From Sphingopyxis sp. BE259 (GTDB taxonomy: Bacteria; Pseudomonadota; Alphaproteobacteria; Sphingomonadales; Sphingomonadaceae): a DNA stretch of 64,000 nucleotides. The stretch covers positions 980,001-1,044,000 of the forward strand of contig NZ_JAVDWM010000001.1 of NCBI RefSeq assembly GCF_031457495.1, written 5' to 3'. Shown one piece after another: positions 11,715-20,957 of the stretch (the first letter of the stretch is position 1; the number at the start of each line of letters is the position of its first letter). Under the pieces are notes generated by a model. It was not told where the DNA came from and did not search any database. It was given only the letters and a program-made list of their open reading frames with translations. Both the position numbers and the translations under genes were made by a program.

Positions 11715-11789
11715 GGCGGCCTCTCTCCCCTTGGCCCGTCTCTCGCCGTGGGGGCGGGGGTTGTCAATGTCGGCGGACAGCGTTCATAC

Positions 11790-11866
11790 TTCGTCACACC
11801 GGACTTGATCCGGTATCCATTCCTGCGCCGTCGTTATGGACCCCGGATCAAGTCCGGGGTGACGAA
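11790..11866. repeat. Palindromic intergenic repeat (GATCCGG type)
   Basis: Inverted arms of about 31 bp (11790-11820 and 11836-11866) match at 28 positions around a 15-bp loop. The core is CCGGACTTGATCCGG. It lies between the LacI gene start and the DUF2891 stop. It is part of a set of similar palindromes in the left two thirds of the window. Confidence 0.85.
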
Positions 11867-11882
11867 GATTGGGGCGGGTAAG

Positions 11883-12872
11883 TCACAGACCATCCAAAGC
11901 CAGCAGCGCGAAGGTCGCGAGCCAATGTTCGCCCATATAGTCGCCGGTGACGTGCGGGAGCGCGGCGGCGAGGTGGCGCTGCGCTGCCGCTTCGGCGACC
12001 GGCGCGACCGGATGGCCGGGACCAAGCGCGGCGGCGATCGCGCGCCAGTTCCAAGCGCGGCTGAGGTTCAGGCCGTCCAGGTGGGCGATCTTGCCGTCGC
12101 TGCGATCGGAGACGGTGGCGGGGGTGAACAGCGTTACAGGGTGTTGGTCGGCGGCGCGGGGCAAGAAGGCGTCGAACCACGCCGGGAAGTCGTCGCCGAG
12201 GACGACGGTCATCAGCTGCGCCTCGCTGAGCGCCGAGGAGAGGAATTCGTCGCCGCCGGGTTCCCAGGCCTGGCAGTCGCGGTCGCCACCGAACCAGGCG
12301 TGGGCGCTGGCATCGATGCGGGCGACGAGCGCGGGGTCGCGGGTTTCGGCCCAGTCGCGCGCAAGGAGGAGCGCGAAGGCGATGTTGAAATGGGTGCCGA
12401 CGCGCAGCGGGTAGGTGAGCTTGGGCAGGAACGCATGGAATCGCGCGGCGAAGGCGGCGGCGAGAGGGGCGAGTGCGGCCGCCCAGGGGGCGTCGTGTTG
12501 TTCGGCCTCGGCGTGCAGCGCGAGCAGCCACGCCCAGCCGTAGGGGCGCTCGAACGCGGCGGAATAGGGGCGCGAGAGGAAGGCGAGCTCGCCTGTGACC
12601 TTCTCGGCGACGAGCATAGCGTTGGCGCGGGCGCGGATGTCGGCGGCAATGGCAAGGTCGGGGAAGCGGCGCGCAACGCGGAGGATCTGCCACCAGCCGT
12701 GGACGCAGCTGTGCCAGTCGAAGCTGCCGTGAAAGATCGGGTGGTGCTCGCGCGGGGGCTTGGCGTCCTCGGGGCCGTTCAGCACGAGGTCCATCTTGTA
12801 CGGATATTCGCGGCCGAGGTGCGTCAGGGTGGCGGTGGCGAAGCGGGTCGCATGGTCGGGGGTGAGGGTCAT
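11883..12872 (-). CDS. DUF2891 family protein
   Basis: The 329-residue soluble protein has the family signature HPIFHGSFDWHSCVHGWW near residue 45, plus AWEPGGDEFLSSALSEA and HLDGLNLSRAW. These Trp/His-rich helical motifs suggest an alpha-toroid fold as in glycosidases or epimerases, but the family has no known activity. It lies downstream of DUF979, DUF969 and 5-oxoprolinase on the same strand, separated by a repeat, so a role linked to that pathway is possible. The start at 12872 follows a region ending in the repeat at 12887-13037. Confidence 0.85.
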   Translation of the reverse strand: MTLTPDHATRFATATLTHLGREYPYKMDLVLNGPEDAKPPREHHPIFHGSFDWHSCVHGWWQILRVARRFPDLAIAADIRARANAMLVAEKVTGELAFLSRPYSAAFERPYGWAWLLALHAEAEQHDAPWAAALAPLAAAFAARFHAFLPKLTYPLRVGTHFNIAFALLLARDWAETRDPALVARIDASAHAWFGGDRDCQAWEPGGDEFLSSALSEAQLMTVVLGDDFPAWFDAFLPRAADQHPVTLFTPATVSDRSDGKIAHLDGLNLSRAWNWRAIAAALGPGHPVAPVAEAAAQRHLAAALPHVTGDYMGEHWLATFALLALDGL

Positions 12873-12886
12873 GCAACCTCTCTATC

Positions 12887-13037
12887 CGTTCGGGTCGAGC
12901 GAAGTCGAGATAGAGCTCCTGTTCCGTTTGTTTTGAGGAGGGGCTGAGCTTGGCGAAGACCCGTCTCGAAGGATGCGCCGTAGCTGTCCTTCGAGACGTC
13001 ATTTTGACAAGCTCAATGGCTCCTCAGGACGAACGGA
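12887..13037. repeat. Composite intergenic palindromic repeat
   Basis: The segment begins with CCGTTCGGGTCGAGCGAAGTC and ends with TCCTCAGGACGAACGG, so its ends are partly complementary. An internal hairpin pairs GTCTCGAAGGA (12963-12973) with TCCTTCGAGAC (12988-12998). It fills the interval between DUF979 and DUF2891 and resembles repeats seen at high copy in sphingomonads. Confidence 0.6.
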
Positions 13038-13050
13038 AGCGGTGGATCCA

Positions 13051-13989
13051 TTAAAATGCAAAGAGCCAGATGAAGCCGATGTTCACTGCCAGCAACGGGA
13101 GCGCGGTGCCGATTTGCGCCTTGATCACGCCATAGGGGTTTTTGAGTTCGAGCAGCGCGGCGGGGACCAGATTGAAGTTCGCCGCCATCGGGGTCATCAG
13201 CGTACCGCAGAAGCCCGCGAGCATCCCGATCGCCGCGACCACTGCGGGGTCGCCGCCATATTGCTTGATCAGCAGCGGCATCCCGACCGCGGCGAGCATC
13301 ACCGGAAAGGCGGCGAAGGCGTTGCCCATCACCATGGTGAACAATGCCATGCCGAGCCCGAAGGCGAGGACGGCGCCGAACAGGCTGCCCTGAGGGATTG
13401 CGGTGCCGATGAGGTCGCCGACGACTTCGCCGACCCCGGCAAGCGCGAACACCGCGCCCAGGCTGGCCAGCATCTGCGGCAGGATCGCGGCCCAGCCGAC
13501 CGCGTCGAGCAGGCGGCGGCCCTGCTGCGCGGGGAGGAGCAGAGGCGGTTTGAGGCGCGCCATGCCGACGGCGAGCGCGATCAGGACGCCGATGGCGAGC
13601 GAGATCAGCGTCGCCTGCTTGGGATCGGCGAGGCCGGGGAGCCATTTGAACAGAAAGGTGCCCGCGAGCGCTGCGGCGGGGATGATCAGCGCGACGAGGA
13701 GGAGGAAGGGGCCGTGTTTCGCAGCTCGTTCGGCCTGGAGTTCGGGAGCGATCTCGCCGCCGGGGGAGCGGCCGATCTGACCGGTTCCGGCGATCGCGAC
13801 GAGAGCGAGGACGAGGCAGCCGTTGCCGAAATCGCCGAGATAATCGCCCGCGAGCATCGACAGCGCGAGCAGCCCCCAGAAAGCGGCGTTGCCGAAACAT
13901 TTGGGATTGCTGCGGTCCATGGCGCCCAGCACCGCGAACAGCGCGAAGGTGAGGCCCGCGAGGACGTAAACGAAACCGAGGGTGATCAT
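13051..13989 (-). CDS. DUF979 family membrane protein
   Basis: The 312-residue protein has about ten hydrophobic segments. Motifs include LSMLAGDYLGDFGNG, FTMVMGNAFAAFPVM and GFCGTLMTPMAANFN. DUF979 proteins are nearly always encoded beside DUF969 and resemble permease halves. The start at 13989 overlaps the DUF969 stop (ATGA), so the two are translationally coupled. With 5-oxoprolinase upstream, import of 5-oxoproline or a related small acid is the best inference; it is not proven by sequence. Confidence 0.88.
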   Translation of the reverse strand: MITLGFVYVLAGLTFALFAVLGAMDRSNPKCFGNAAFWGLLALSMLAGDYLGDFGNGCLVLALVAIAGTGQIGRSPGGEIAPELQAERAAKHGPFLLLVALIIPAAALAGTFLFKWLPGLADPKQATLISLAIGVLIALAVGMARLKPPLLLPAQQGRRLLDAVGWAAILPQMLASLGAVFALAGVGEVVGDLIGTAIPQGSLFGAVLAFGLGMALFTMVMGNAFAAFPVMLAAVGMPLLIKQYGGDPAVVAAIGMLAGFCGTLMTPMAANFNLVPAALLELKNPYGVIKAQIGTALPLLAVNIGFIWLFAF

Positions 13990-14660
13990 GCCGCCGCCCC
14001 CGTCCTGGCCGCCATGCGCCGGTCGAGACGGCGGAGGCGGAAGCCGTGGATCAGGAAGGCGGCGATCGCGGTCGGGATCGCCCACAATGAGAAGTGCAGC
14101 GGCTCGATCTGATAGCCATAGCCTTCGAGCACGCCTTTCATCAGCAGGATCGAGCCGATGGCGAGGAAGATGTCTTCACCAAAGAACAGCCCGATATTGT
14201 CGGTCGCGGCGGATTGCGCCTTGATCTCTTCGCGCTGCTCATCGGTCAGCGCTGGGTTCGCGGCCTCGGCGGCGGCTTCGGCCATCGGGGCGACGAGCGG
14301 GCGGACGGTCTGGGCATGGCCCGCGACCGAGGTGAGCCCGACCGCGGCCATGCCCTGACGCAGCAGGAGGTAGCCGGTGAGCAGACGGCCGAGCGTCGCG
14401 CCCTTCATGCGGCCGATCAATGTGCGGGCGTGTTGTTGCAGGCCATAGGCTTCGAGCAGGCCGATGACGGGGAGGACGATCCAGATGATCGAGACATAGC
14501 GCGTGTCGTTGAACGCCTTGCCGAATGCGGCGATGATTGCGGCGATGTCGAGCCCCGCGGCGAGGCCGGTCGCGAGCGCCGAGGCCATGATGACGAGCAG
14601 CGGATTGAAGCGCAGGACAAAGCCCGCGATGATGATGAGGATGCCGATCAGGACGAGCAT
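13986..14660 (-). CDS. DUF969 family membrane protein
   Basis: The 224-residue protein has five or six hydrophobic segments. The family motifs include TRYVSIIWIVLPVIGLLEAYGLQQHA and NIGLFFGEDIFLAIGSILLMKG. It is the partner of DUF979, with overlapping stop and start. Together they look like a two-subunit transporter next to 5-oxoprolinase. A perfect 27-bp inverted repeat separates it from the oxoprolinase gene, so co-transcription is likely but not assured. Confidence 0.88.
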   Translation of the reverse strand: MLVLIGILIIIAGFVLRFNPLLVIMASALATGLAAGLDIAAIIAAFGKAFNDTRYVSIIWIVLPVIGLLEAYGLQQHARTLIGRMKGATLGRLLTGYLLLRQGMAAVGLTSVAGHAQTVRPLVAPMAEAAAEAANPALTDEQREEIKAQSAATDNIGLFFGEDIFLAIGSILLMKGVLEGYGYQIEPLHFSLWAIPTAIAAFLIHGFRLRRLDRRMAARTGAAA

Positions 14661-14684
14661 GGCAGGGCTCCGCTATCGGTCAAA

Positions 14685-14773
14685 CTGTTCCCCGGCGAAA
14701 GCCGGGGTCCAAGGCGTCCTAAAGCCAGCTTTGCGTCAGGAAGCCCTGGACCCCGGCTTTCGCCGGGGAACAG
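14685..14773. repeat. Perfect 27-bp inverted repeat
   Basis: The arms at 14685-14711 and 14747-14773 are exactly complementary (core CCCCGGCGAAAGCCGGGG), with a 35-bp loop. Each arm is itself a small hairpin. It is a member of the same family as the repeats at 34724, 37313 and 38557, and sits between the 5-oxoprolinase stop and the DUF969 start. Confidence 0.9.
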
Positions 14774-14790
14774 CAACGTGAAGCTGTCAA

Positions 14791-17700
14791 TCATTCATCC
14801 TCCCCCGCTGCCCCGTAACCGCCGCCGCCCGGCGTTTCGATCACGAACGCATCGCCTGCGGCGAGGTGGGCGCTGCCTGTTGCGCCGAGCATTTCTGCTG
14901 AACCATCCCTGCGTTCGACCCAGTTGCGGCCCGGCGCGGCGTCGCTGCCGCCCGCCAGCCCGCGCGGCGGAATTGCGCGGCGGTTGGCGAGGATGTTCGC
15001 CGCCATCGGCTCGCGGAAGCGAATGCGGCGGGTGGCACCGTCGCCGCCATGCCATTGGCCGGTGCCGCCCGACCCTTTGCGGATCGAAAATTCCTCGACG
15101 ATCACCGGGAAGCGCATTTCCATGACTTCGGGATCGGTCATGCGGCTGTTGGTCATATGCGTCTGGATGACGCTGGTGCCGTCAAAGCCCGGTCCGGCGC
15201 CTGAGCCGCCGGCGATCGTTTCGTAATATTGGTGCGCGGTATTGCCGAAGGTGAAGTTGTTCATGGTGCCTTGCGCGGGCGCCATCGCGCCCAAGGCCGC
15301 AAACAGCGCGTCGGTGATCACCTGGCTCGTTTCGACATTGCCCGCGACGACCGCGGCGGGATAGCCGGGGCTGAGCATCGAGTTTTCGGGAACGATCAAG
15401 GTGACGGGCACTAGGCAACCCTCGTTCATCGGGATCGGATCGTCGAGCATCGTGCGCAGGACATACAGCACCGCGGCGCGGACGACGGGGAGCGGCGCGT
15501 TGAAATTGTCGGGCAAGGTGGCGCTCGACCCGGTAAAGTCGATCGTGACGTGGCGCGCGGCGCGATCGACGCGGACCGCGACGACAACTTCGGCGCCATT
15601 GTCCATCGCGTAGCGGAACTGGCCATCGCTGAGGCGCGCGAGCAGCTGGCGGACGGCGGTTTCGGCCTGCGCCTGACCATGCGCCATGTAGGCGGCGACG
15701 GTGGCGGTGCCGTGCGCGGCGCTGAGATCGACGAGCGCGCTGGCGCCGCGCTGGCAGGCCGCCACCTGTGCCTTGAGATCGGCGATGTTGAGCGCCGGAT
15801 TGCGCGCCGGGAAGGGGCTGTCGGCGAGATGCGCGGCGACCGCGGCGTCGCGGAAATGGCCGTCGTCGACGAGGAGCATATTGTCGAAAATGATGCCTTC
15901 GTCATCGATGCTGCGGCTGTTCGGCGGCATCGACCCCGGCGCGATACCGCCAAGGTCGGCGTGGTGGCCGCGCGCCGCGACGAAGAAGGCGGCGGCGGAG
16001 TGGCCCGCGACGAATACCGGCATGATGACAGTGATGTCGGGCAAGTGGGTGCCGCCGTCATAGGGGGCGTTGAGCGCATAGGCGTCGCCCGGGCGCAGGC
16101 CGCGGCCGTCGCGGGGCTGGCCGTCGGGGCCGGGGTCGCGCTGGCGCAGGATCGTGCGCACGCTTTCGCCCATCGAGCCGAGATGGACGGGCATATGCGG
16201 TGCGTTGGCGACGAGACGGCCGTCACCGTCAAAGATCGCGCAGGAAAAGTCGAGCCGCTCGCGGATGTTGATCGACGACGCGCTGTGCTGAAGGGCGCCG
16301 CCCATTTCCTCGGCGATCGCCATGAACAGGCTGTTGAAGATTTCGAGGCGGATGGGGTCGGGGGCAGATTGATCCTCCCCATCGCCTTGCGATGGGGAGG
16401 GGGACCGCGGCGCAGCCGTGGTGGAGGGGCCGCGAGCGTCCACGAGCGCTGCGCGCTCGGCCCCTCCGTCAGCCCCTGCGGGGCTGCCACCTCCCCATCG
16501 CGAGTCGATGGGGAGGATCGTCGATGCCTTGCTGAGCCGCAGCGTTCCTTCATTTTTGACTGTCGCATTCCAACCCGGCTCGACGACCGTCGTCGACAGC
16601 GCGTCGATGATGATTGCGGGACCGGCAATGCTGCGGCCGGGTACGAGGTTGGCGCGCTGGTGGAGCGGGACTTCATGCTGCGCGCCCGCGAGCCGGGCGG
16701 TGATGGCTTCGGGTGCGGTTTCGCTGGTCGGCGCGGGCACGGGCAGCGCCGCGGACGGGTCGCCCGTCTCGGTCAACTCGACGCGGATGCGGTCGACGAC
16801 GAGGTTATCGTGCGGGGCGTAGCCGAAGCGTTGGCGGAAGGCGGCGGCGAAGGACGATGCGACCTCGGCAGGCGCGGCGAGCGGGAGTTCGATCGCATTT
16901 TCGCTGTCGGCGAGCCGGACGAAAAGCAGGGTTTCGCGCGTGATCTCCGCATCAGGGGCGAGGTCGCCGCGGGCTTGCTCCGACAATTCGGCTTCGACTG
17001 CAACGAGCGTCGCGGCGCATTCGGCGTTGAGTTTCAGGCCAAGCGTGCGCTCGCGGATCGCCGACGGGCGCGCGAGGCCCATGCCGTAGGCGGACAGCAC
17101 TCCGGCCAGTGGATGGAGAAGGATTTCGTCGATCCCGAGCGCGTCGGCGACGAGGCAGACATGCTGGCCCGCGGCGCCGCCGAAGCCGACGAGGCTGTAG
17201 CCTTGGGTGACGTCGTGGCCGCGCGCGATGGTGATGCGCTTGATCGCATTGGCCATTTGCTGGACCGCGATGCTGAGCAGACCTTCGGCGAGGGCTTCGG
17301 GCGTGATGCCGCCGACCTCTGCGGCCATTTTGGCGAATTTTTGCACGACGACGTCGCGGTCGAGCGGCTGGTCGCCGTTGGGGCCGAACAATTTGGGGAA
17401 GTGATCGGGCTGGATTTTCCCCAGCAACACGTTGCAGTCGGTGACGGTCAGCGGACCGCCGCGGCCATAGGCGGCAGGGCCGGGATTGGCGCCCGCGCTT
17501 TCGGGGCCGACCGACAGCCGCGCGCCGTCCCAGCGGCAGATCGAGCCGCCGCCGGCCGCCACCGTGTGGATGCGGAGCATCGGGGCGCGGATGCGGGTGC
17601 CCGCGACGATCGTTTCATTGTCGCGTTCGAGCCGCTCAGCATAATGGCTGACGTCGGTCGAGGTGCCGCCCATGTCGAAGCCGATCAGCCGCGTCTTGCC

Positions 17701-18525
17701 GAGCGGTGCGGCGCTTCCGACCATGCCGACGATACCGCCCGCGGGGCCGGAGAGGATCGCGTCGCGGCCGTGGAAAGCCGCGGCGGACGCGAGGCCGCCC
17801 GAGCTTTTCATGAACTGCGGCGCGATGCCGTCGCCCAGCTGGGCGCAGAATTGATCAACATAGTGGCGGAGGACGGGCGAGAGATAGGCGTCGGCGAGGG
17901 TGGTGTCGCCGCGGCCGATCAGCTTGATCAAGGCGCTGACGTCGTGGCTGGTCGAAATCTGGGTAAAGCCGACCTCGGCGGCGATGGCGGCGAGGCGTTG
18001 TTCGTGATCGGGGTAGCGATAACCGTGCATCAGGACGATCGCGATGCTGGTCAGGCCTTGGTCGCGCGCGGCCTGCAACGATGCGTGCGCGGCATCCTCG
18101 TCGAGCCGGGTCAGGATATCGCCGTCAGGCCCGACGCGTTCCGCAATCTCGGCGACCGCGGCGTGCGGCGGCGGGATGCGGTCGATGCGGCGGGCGAACA
18201 GGTCGGGGCGGTCCTGATAGCCGATGGTGAGCGCGTCGCCGAAGCCGCGGGTGATCGCGAGCAGGGTCGGCTGACCCTTGCGTTCGAGCAGCGCGTTGGT
18301 GGCGACGGTGCTGCCCATGCGGATCGCCAGCGGCGGCAGCGGACCCGAGCCCGCGCCGGTCAGGTCGCGGATCGCGCCGACCGCGGCGTCGCCGGGCCGC
18401 GCGGGATCTTCACTGAGATATTTGGCGGTGACCACCGCGCCGCCGGGCGATCGCGCCACGACATCGGTGAACGTGCCGCCACGGTCGATCCAGATCTGCC
18501 AGCGATCTTTAGCGGGTGGGGTCAC
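14791..18525 (-). CDS. 5-oxoprolinase (ATP-hydrolysing), HyuA-HyuB fusion
   Basis: This protein of about 1244 residues hydrolyses 5-oxoproline to glutamate at the cost of ATP (OPLAH type, cytosolic). The N-terminal half is the hydantoinase A/ATPase domain ([50 protein letters not shown]). The C-terminal half is hydantoinase B ([48 protein letters not shown]). The GTG at 18525 was chosen because it gives [20 protein letters not shown]; a TTG at 18552 would overlap the kinase gene more. An inserted low-complexity stretch (Gly/Ser/Pro/Ala) between the two halves is encoded by a 149-bp palindromic repeat at 16371-16519. Its neighbours are DUF969/DUF979. Confidence 0.93.
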   Translation of the reverse strand: MTPPAKDRWQIWIDRGGTFTDVVARSPGGAVVTAKYLSEDPARPGDAAVGAIRDLTGAGSGPLPPLAIRMGSTVATNALLERKGQPTLLAITRGFGDALTIGYQDRPDLFARRIDRIPPPHAAVAEIAERVGPDGDILTRLDEDAAHASLQAARDQGLTSIAIVLMHGYRYPDHEQRLAAIAAEVGFTQISTSHDVSALIKLIGRGDTTLADAYLSPVLRHYVDQFCAQLGDGIAPQFMKSSGGLASAAAFHGRDAILSGPAGGIVGMVGSAAPLGKTRLIGFDMGGTSTDVSHYAERLERDNETIVAGTRIRAPMLRIHTVAAGGGSICRWDGARLSVGPESAGANPGPAAYGRGGPLTVTDCNVLLGKIQPDHFPKLFGPNGDQPLDRDVVVQKFAKMAAEVGGITPEALAEGLLSIAVQQMANAIKRITIARGHDVTQGYSLVGFGGAAGQHVCLVADALGIDEILLHPLAGVLSAYGMGLARPSAIRERTLGLKLNAECAATLVAVEAELSEQARGDLAPDAEITRETLLFVRLADSENAIELPLAAPAEVASSFAAAFRQRFGYAPHDNLVVDRIRVELTETGDPSAALPVPAPTSETAPEAITARLAGAQHEVPLHQRANLVPGRSIAGPAIIIDALSTTVVEPGWNATVKNEGTLRLSKASTILPIDSRWGGGSPAGADGGAERAALVDARGPSTTAAPRSPSPSQGDGEDQSAPDPIRLEIFNSLFMAIAEEMGGALQHSASSINIRERLDFSCAIFDGDGRLVANAPHMPVHLGSMGESVRTILRQRDPGPDGQPRDGRGLRPGDAYALNAPYDGGTHLPDITVIMPVFVAGHSAAAFFVAARGHHADLGGIAPGSMPPNSRSIDDEGIIFDNMLLVDDGHFRDAAVAAHLADSPFPARNPALNIADLKAQVAACQRGASALVDLSAAHGTATVAAYMAHGQAQAETAVRQLLARLSDGQFRYAMDNGAEVVVAVRVDRAARHVTIDFTGSSATLPDNFNAPLPVVRAAVLYVLRTMLDDPIPMNEGCLVPVTLIVPENSMLSPGYPAAVVAGNVETSQVITDALFAALGAMAPAQGTMNNFTFGNTAHQYYETIAGGSGAGPGFDGTSVIQTHMTNSRMTDPEVMEMRFPVIVEEFSIRKGSGGTGQWHGGDGATRRIRFREPMAANILANRRAIPPRGLAGGSDAAPGRNWVERRDGSAEMLGATGSAHLAAGDAFVIETPGGGGYGAAGEDE
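16371..16519. repeat. 149-bp palindromic repeat inserted inside the oxoprolinase coding sequence
   Basis: Perfect 14-bp terminal inverted repeats (GATCCTCCCCATCG at 16371-16384; CGATGGGGAGGATC at 16506-16519) enclose further self-complementary stretches. Each end is itself a hairpin (CTCCCCATCG / CGATGGGGAG). It lies in frame between the HyuA and HyuB domains and encodes about 50 residues of Gly/Ser/Pro/Ala-rich linker without a stop. Confidence 0.85.
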
Positions 18526-20128
18526 GGTCGGGCCAGCGGATGGTGATCGCAAGGCCGTGGTCGGCGGCGCGGCGGTCCCAGCTGCCCTTCAATTGCCGTT
18601 CGATCAGGGTGCGGATGAATTGGGTGCCGAAACTTTCGCCGTCGATCTGCGGCGTTTCGGGCAGGCCCGTTTCGGCCCAGTTCAATTCGATGTCGTTGCC
18701 GTCACGATGCCAGTGGACGGCCAGGTCGCCATGACCCGCAAGCGCGCCATATTTGATGCTGTTGGTCACAAATTCGTGGATCGCCAGCGATAGCGCCTGC
18801 GCGCCTTCGTCGTCGAGGCGGACGTCGGGGCCGGTGACCGCGGCGAGCTGATCGGGCGAGCGCCCGGCTATTTCCAGCTCGCGGCGGACGATCTTGCCGA
18901 GCTCCACGGTATCGACCGCGCCAGTGACCAGCATCTGCTTGGCGTCGGACAGCGCCCGCATCCGACCGTCGAATTTGACCTCAAACTCGTCGAGGCTGGA
19001 CGATTCGCGCAGGGTGATGCGCGCCAGCGCGCCGATGCGGGCGAAGGCGTTCTTCATCCGGTGCGCCATTTCGCCGATCATCAGTTCGCGGTCTTCGGCG
19101 TGGCGCGCCTTTTCCTCCGCCAGCCGCTGCAGCGTGCCGACGCGGCGTTGCTGGACGCGGTGGAGCTGGGTCGCAAGCAGCGCCAGCGCGATGCCGAAAA
19201 TTAGAATGGCGAGCGGGCGGCCGAGCCGTTCAAGCAGGCGGCCGTAGGAAATCCGCATCGTCCATTGGCGGTCCGCGACATGTAATGTCTGCTCATGCGC
19301 GTCCCAGCCCATCTCGCCCTGACGAAAGATGAGCGGAGCCGACGGGCCCTCGCCAGCATAAACCTCGATCCCGGTGATGCCATCAAGCTGTGAACCGAGC
19401 ACGGCCTTCATCATGTCCTGAGTGCGGAAGGGCGCATACACAAACGCTTCGACCGCGCGGGTGCCGGGGGCGGTCGCGAGCGTGTCGGGGTTCGTTTCCG
19501 CCGGGGTACGGGCATAGACCGGGAGGTAGATCAGAAACCCCGGCTGTTTGACCTTTGACGCCTTTTCCTGCGCGAGTTGCACAATCCCGCTCGCAGCGGG
19601 CTGGCCAGTTTGCCAAGCGCGGCGCATCGCAGCGCGGCGCGTCGGTTCGCTGTACATGTCAAAACCCAGCGCGGCGTTGCGGCGCGGCGTGTAGGGCTCG
19701 ACCAGAACCACGGCAAAGCCGATCGGCTGATCGGTCGTCGGCCACACCTTGATCTCGCGTCCGTAATTTTCGCGCAGCTTGGCCTCGACCGCAGCCGGGG
19801 TTGCGGCGCGCATCGCGGCGGCGATGCCGACGCCCTCCATCCCCGGTGCCTGCACCTGCGGCTGGAGCGCGGCGAGATAGGCGCGAATGCCGGGGCCGCT
19901 GGCGGCGCTGTCGGACTGATAGAGCGCGCGCACGCCCTTTAGCACCGCGACATGATCGTGCAGTCGCATATTGACGTGGGTCGCGACGCGTTCGGCCTGT
20001 TCGGCCTCGTCCGACTGGTTATAGATGAAGCTGGCGGCAGCAGCGGCGATGGCGGCGAGCAGGATGACCAAGCCGACAAACCGGACGAGCAACGCCAACA
20101 GCCGATCAGCCCATGAATTCGGGCGCAT
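18509..20128 (-). CDS. CHASE-domain sensor histidine kinase, HWE type
   Basis: The 539-residue membrane kinase starts with one helix (LLALLVRFVGLVILLAAIAAAAASFIY). A periplasmic CHASE domain follows (GIRAYLAALQPQV, ALGFDMYSEPTRRAAMRRA), then a second helix (PLAILIFGIALALLATQL). The dimerisation domain carries the phospho-acceptor in EMAHRMKNAFARI, as in HWE/HisKA_2 kinases. The ATPase domain has EFVTNSIKYGAL and the W-x-E motif in LNWAETGLP. Its stop overlaps the start of the 5-oxoprolinase gene by 17 bp, so the two are probably co-transcribed. No response regulator is adjacent; HWE kinases often feed PhyR or single-domain regulators. Confidence 0.9.
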   Translation of the reverse strand: MRPNSWADRLLALLVRFVGLVILLAAIAAAAASFIYNQSDEAEQAERVATHVNMRLHDHVAVLKGVRALYQSDSAASGPGIRAYLAALQPQVQAPGMEGVGIAAAMRAATPAAVEAKLRENYGREIKVWPTTDQPIGFAVVLVEPYTPRRNAALGFDMYSEPTRRAAMRRAWQTGQPAASGIVQLAQEKASKVKQPGFLIYLPVYARTPAETNPDTLATAPGTRAVEAFVYAPFRTQDMMKAVLGSQLDGITGIEVYAGEGPSAPLIFRQGEMGWDAHEQTLHVADRQWTMRISYGRLLERLGRPLAILIFGIALALLATQLHRVQQRRVGTLQRLAEEKARHAEDRELMIGEMAHRMKNAFARIGALARITLRESSSLDEFEVKFDGRMRALSDAKQMLVTGAVDTVELGKIVRRELEIAGRSPDQLAAVTGPDVRLDDEGAQALSLAIHEFVTNSIKYGALAGHGDLAVHWHRDGNDIELNWAETGLPETPQIDGESFGTQFIRTLIERQLKGSWDRRAADHGLAITIRWPDRDPTR

Positions 20129-20300
20129 TAAGTTAATCCTGCCTGCTGGCTGCCGCGGCAGCGCCCCCCTCGCACCGCCGATGTTCCACGCCGCGCCGCT
20201 GATAGCAAGAATATTTCGTGACGGACTGGCAGTGTTTGCAATGGGTTGCGAAGCGCAACCTTTTGACTATGCTGCGGGCAACCGAATTGGGAGAGATACA

Positions 20301-20957
20301 ATGATAATCTATGGCTCGCTGGTGTCGCCGTTTGTGCGCAAATTGCTGGCGTATCTGGGCGAAAAGGGGATTGCTTTCGAGCTGAAGGGCGTCGGGATCG
20401 CCGACCCCGATCCGGGGTTCCGCGCCGCGTCGCCGCTGGGCAAGATGCCCGCGATGGAGGACGATGGATTTACGCTCGCCGATTCGAGCGCGATCATTCA
20501 CTATCTGGAGGCCAAATATCCCGAACCGGCACTGATCCCACGCGATCCGCAGGAACGGGGACGGGTGATATGGTGGGACGAGTTCGGTGACACGGTGTTC
20601 GCAGCGTGCAGCGGCAAGATGTTTTTCAACCGCATCGTCGCGCCGAATTTCCTGGGGCGCGAGGGCGATCTGGCGGCGGCCGCGCAGGCCGAGGCCGAGG
20701 AACTACCCAAGCTGCTCACCTATTTGGAAAGCGCCGTCCCGGCGTCGGGATTTCTGGTCGGCGACCGGCTGACCCTCGCCGATCTGGCGGTCGCGTCGCC
20801 GCTGATGAACCTGCGCCACTGCGGATGCGGGGTCGATGCGGCGGCCTATCCGAAGATCGCGGCGTGGAGCGAGGCAATCCTGTCGCGCCCGAGCCTCGCG
20901 CCGTGGATCGCCAAGGAGGAACGGATGATCGCCAAGGTGCTGGCGCCCACGTCATAG
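20301..20957 (+). CDS. Glutathione S-transferase family protein
   Basis: The 218-residue cytosolic protein has an N-terminal thioredoxin-like domain (SLVSPFVRKLLAYLGEKG, PLGKMPAMEDDGFTLADSSAI, the cis-Pro and Ser glutathione-contact region). The C-terminal domain is helical, with the N-capping motif LTLADLAVASPLMN. It likely conjugates or reduces electrophiles with glutathione. The start at 20301 has GGGAGA upstream; a longer frame from 20025 is antisense to the kinase. Its stop overlaps the convergent chrA stop. Confidence 0.92.
   Translation: MIIYGSLVSPFVRKLLAYLGEKGIAFELKGVGIADPDPGFRAASPLGKMPAMEDDGFTLADSSAIIHYLEAKYPEPALIPRDPQERGRVIWWDEFGDTVFAACSGKMFFNRIVAPNFLGREGDLAAAAQAEAEELPKLLTYLESAVPASGFLVGDRLTLADLAVASPLMNLRHCGCGVDAAAYPKIAAWSEAILSRPSLAPWIAKEERMIAKVLAPTS

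Noticed and set aside
15550..18546. Very long plus-strand open frame (998 codons) antisense to 5-oxoprolinase
   Set aside because: Its translation is Arg/Asp/Ala/Gly-rich without any domain. It exists because the third-position GC bias of the real minus-strand gene suppresses stops.
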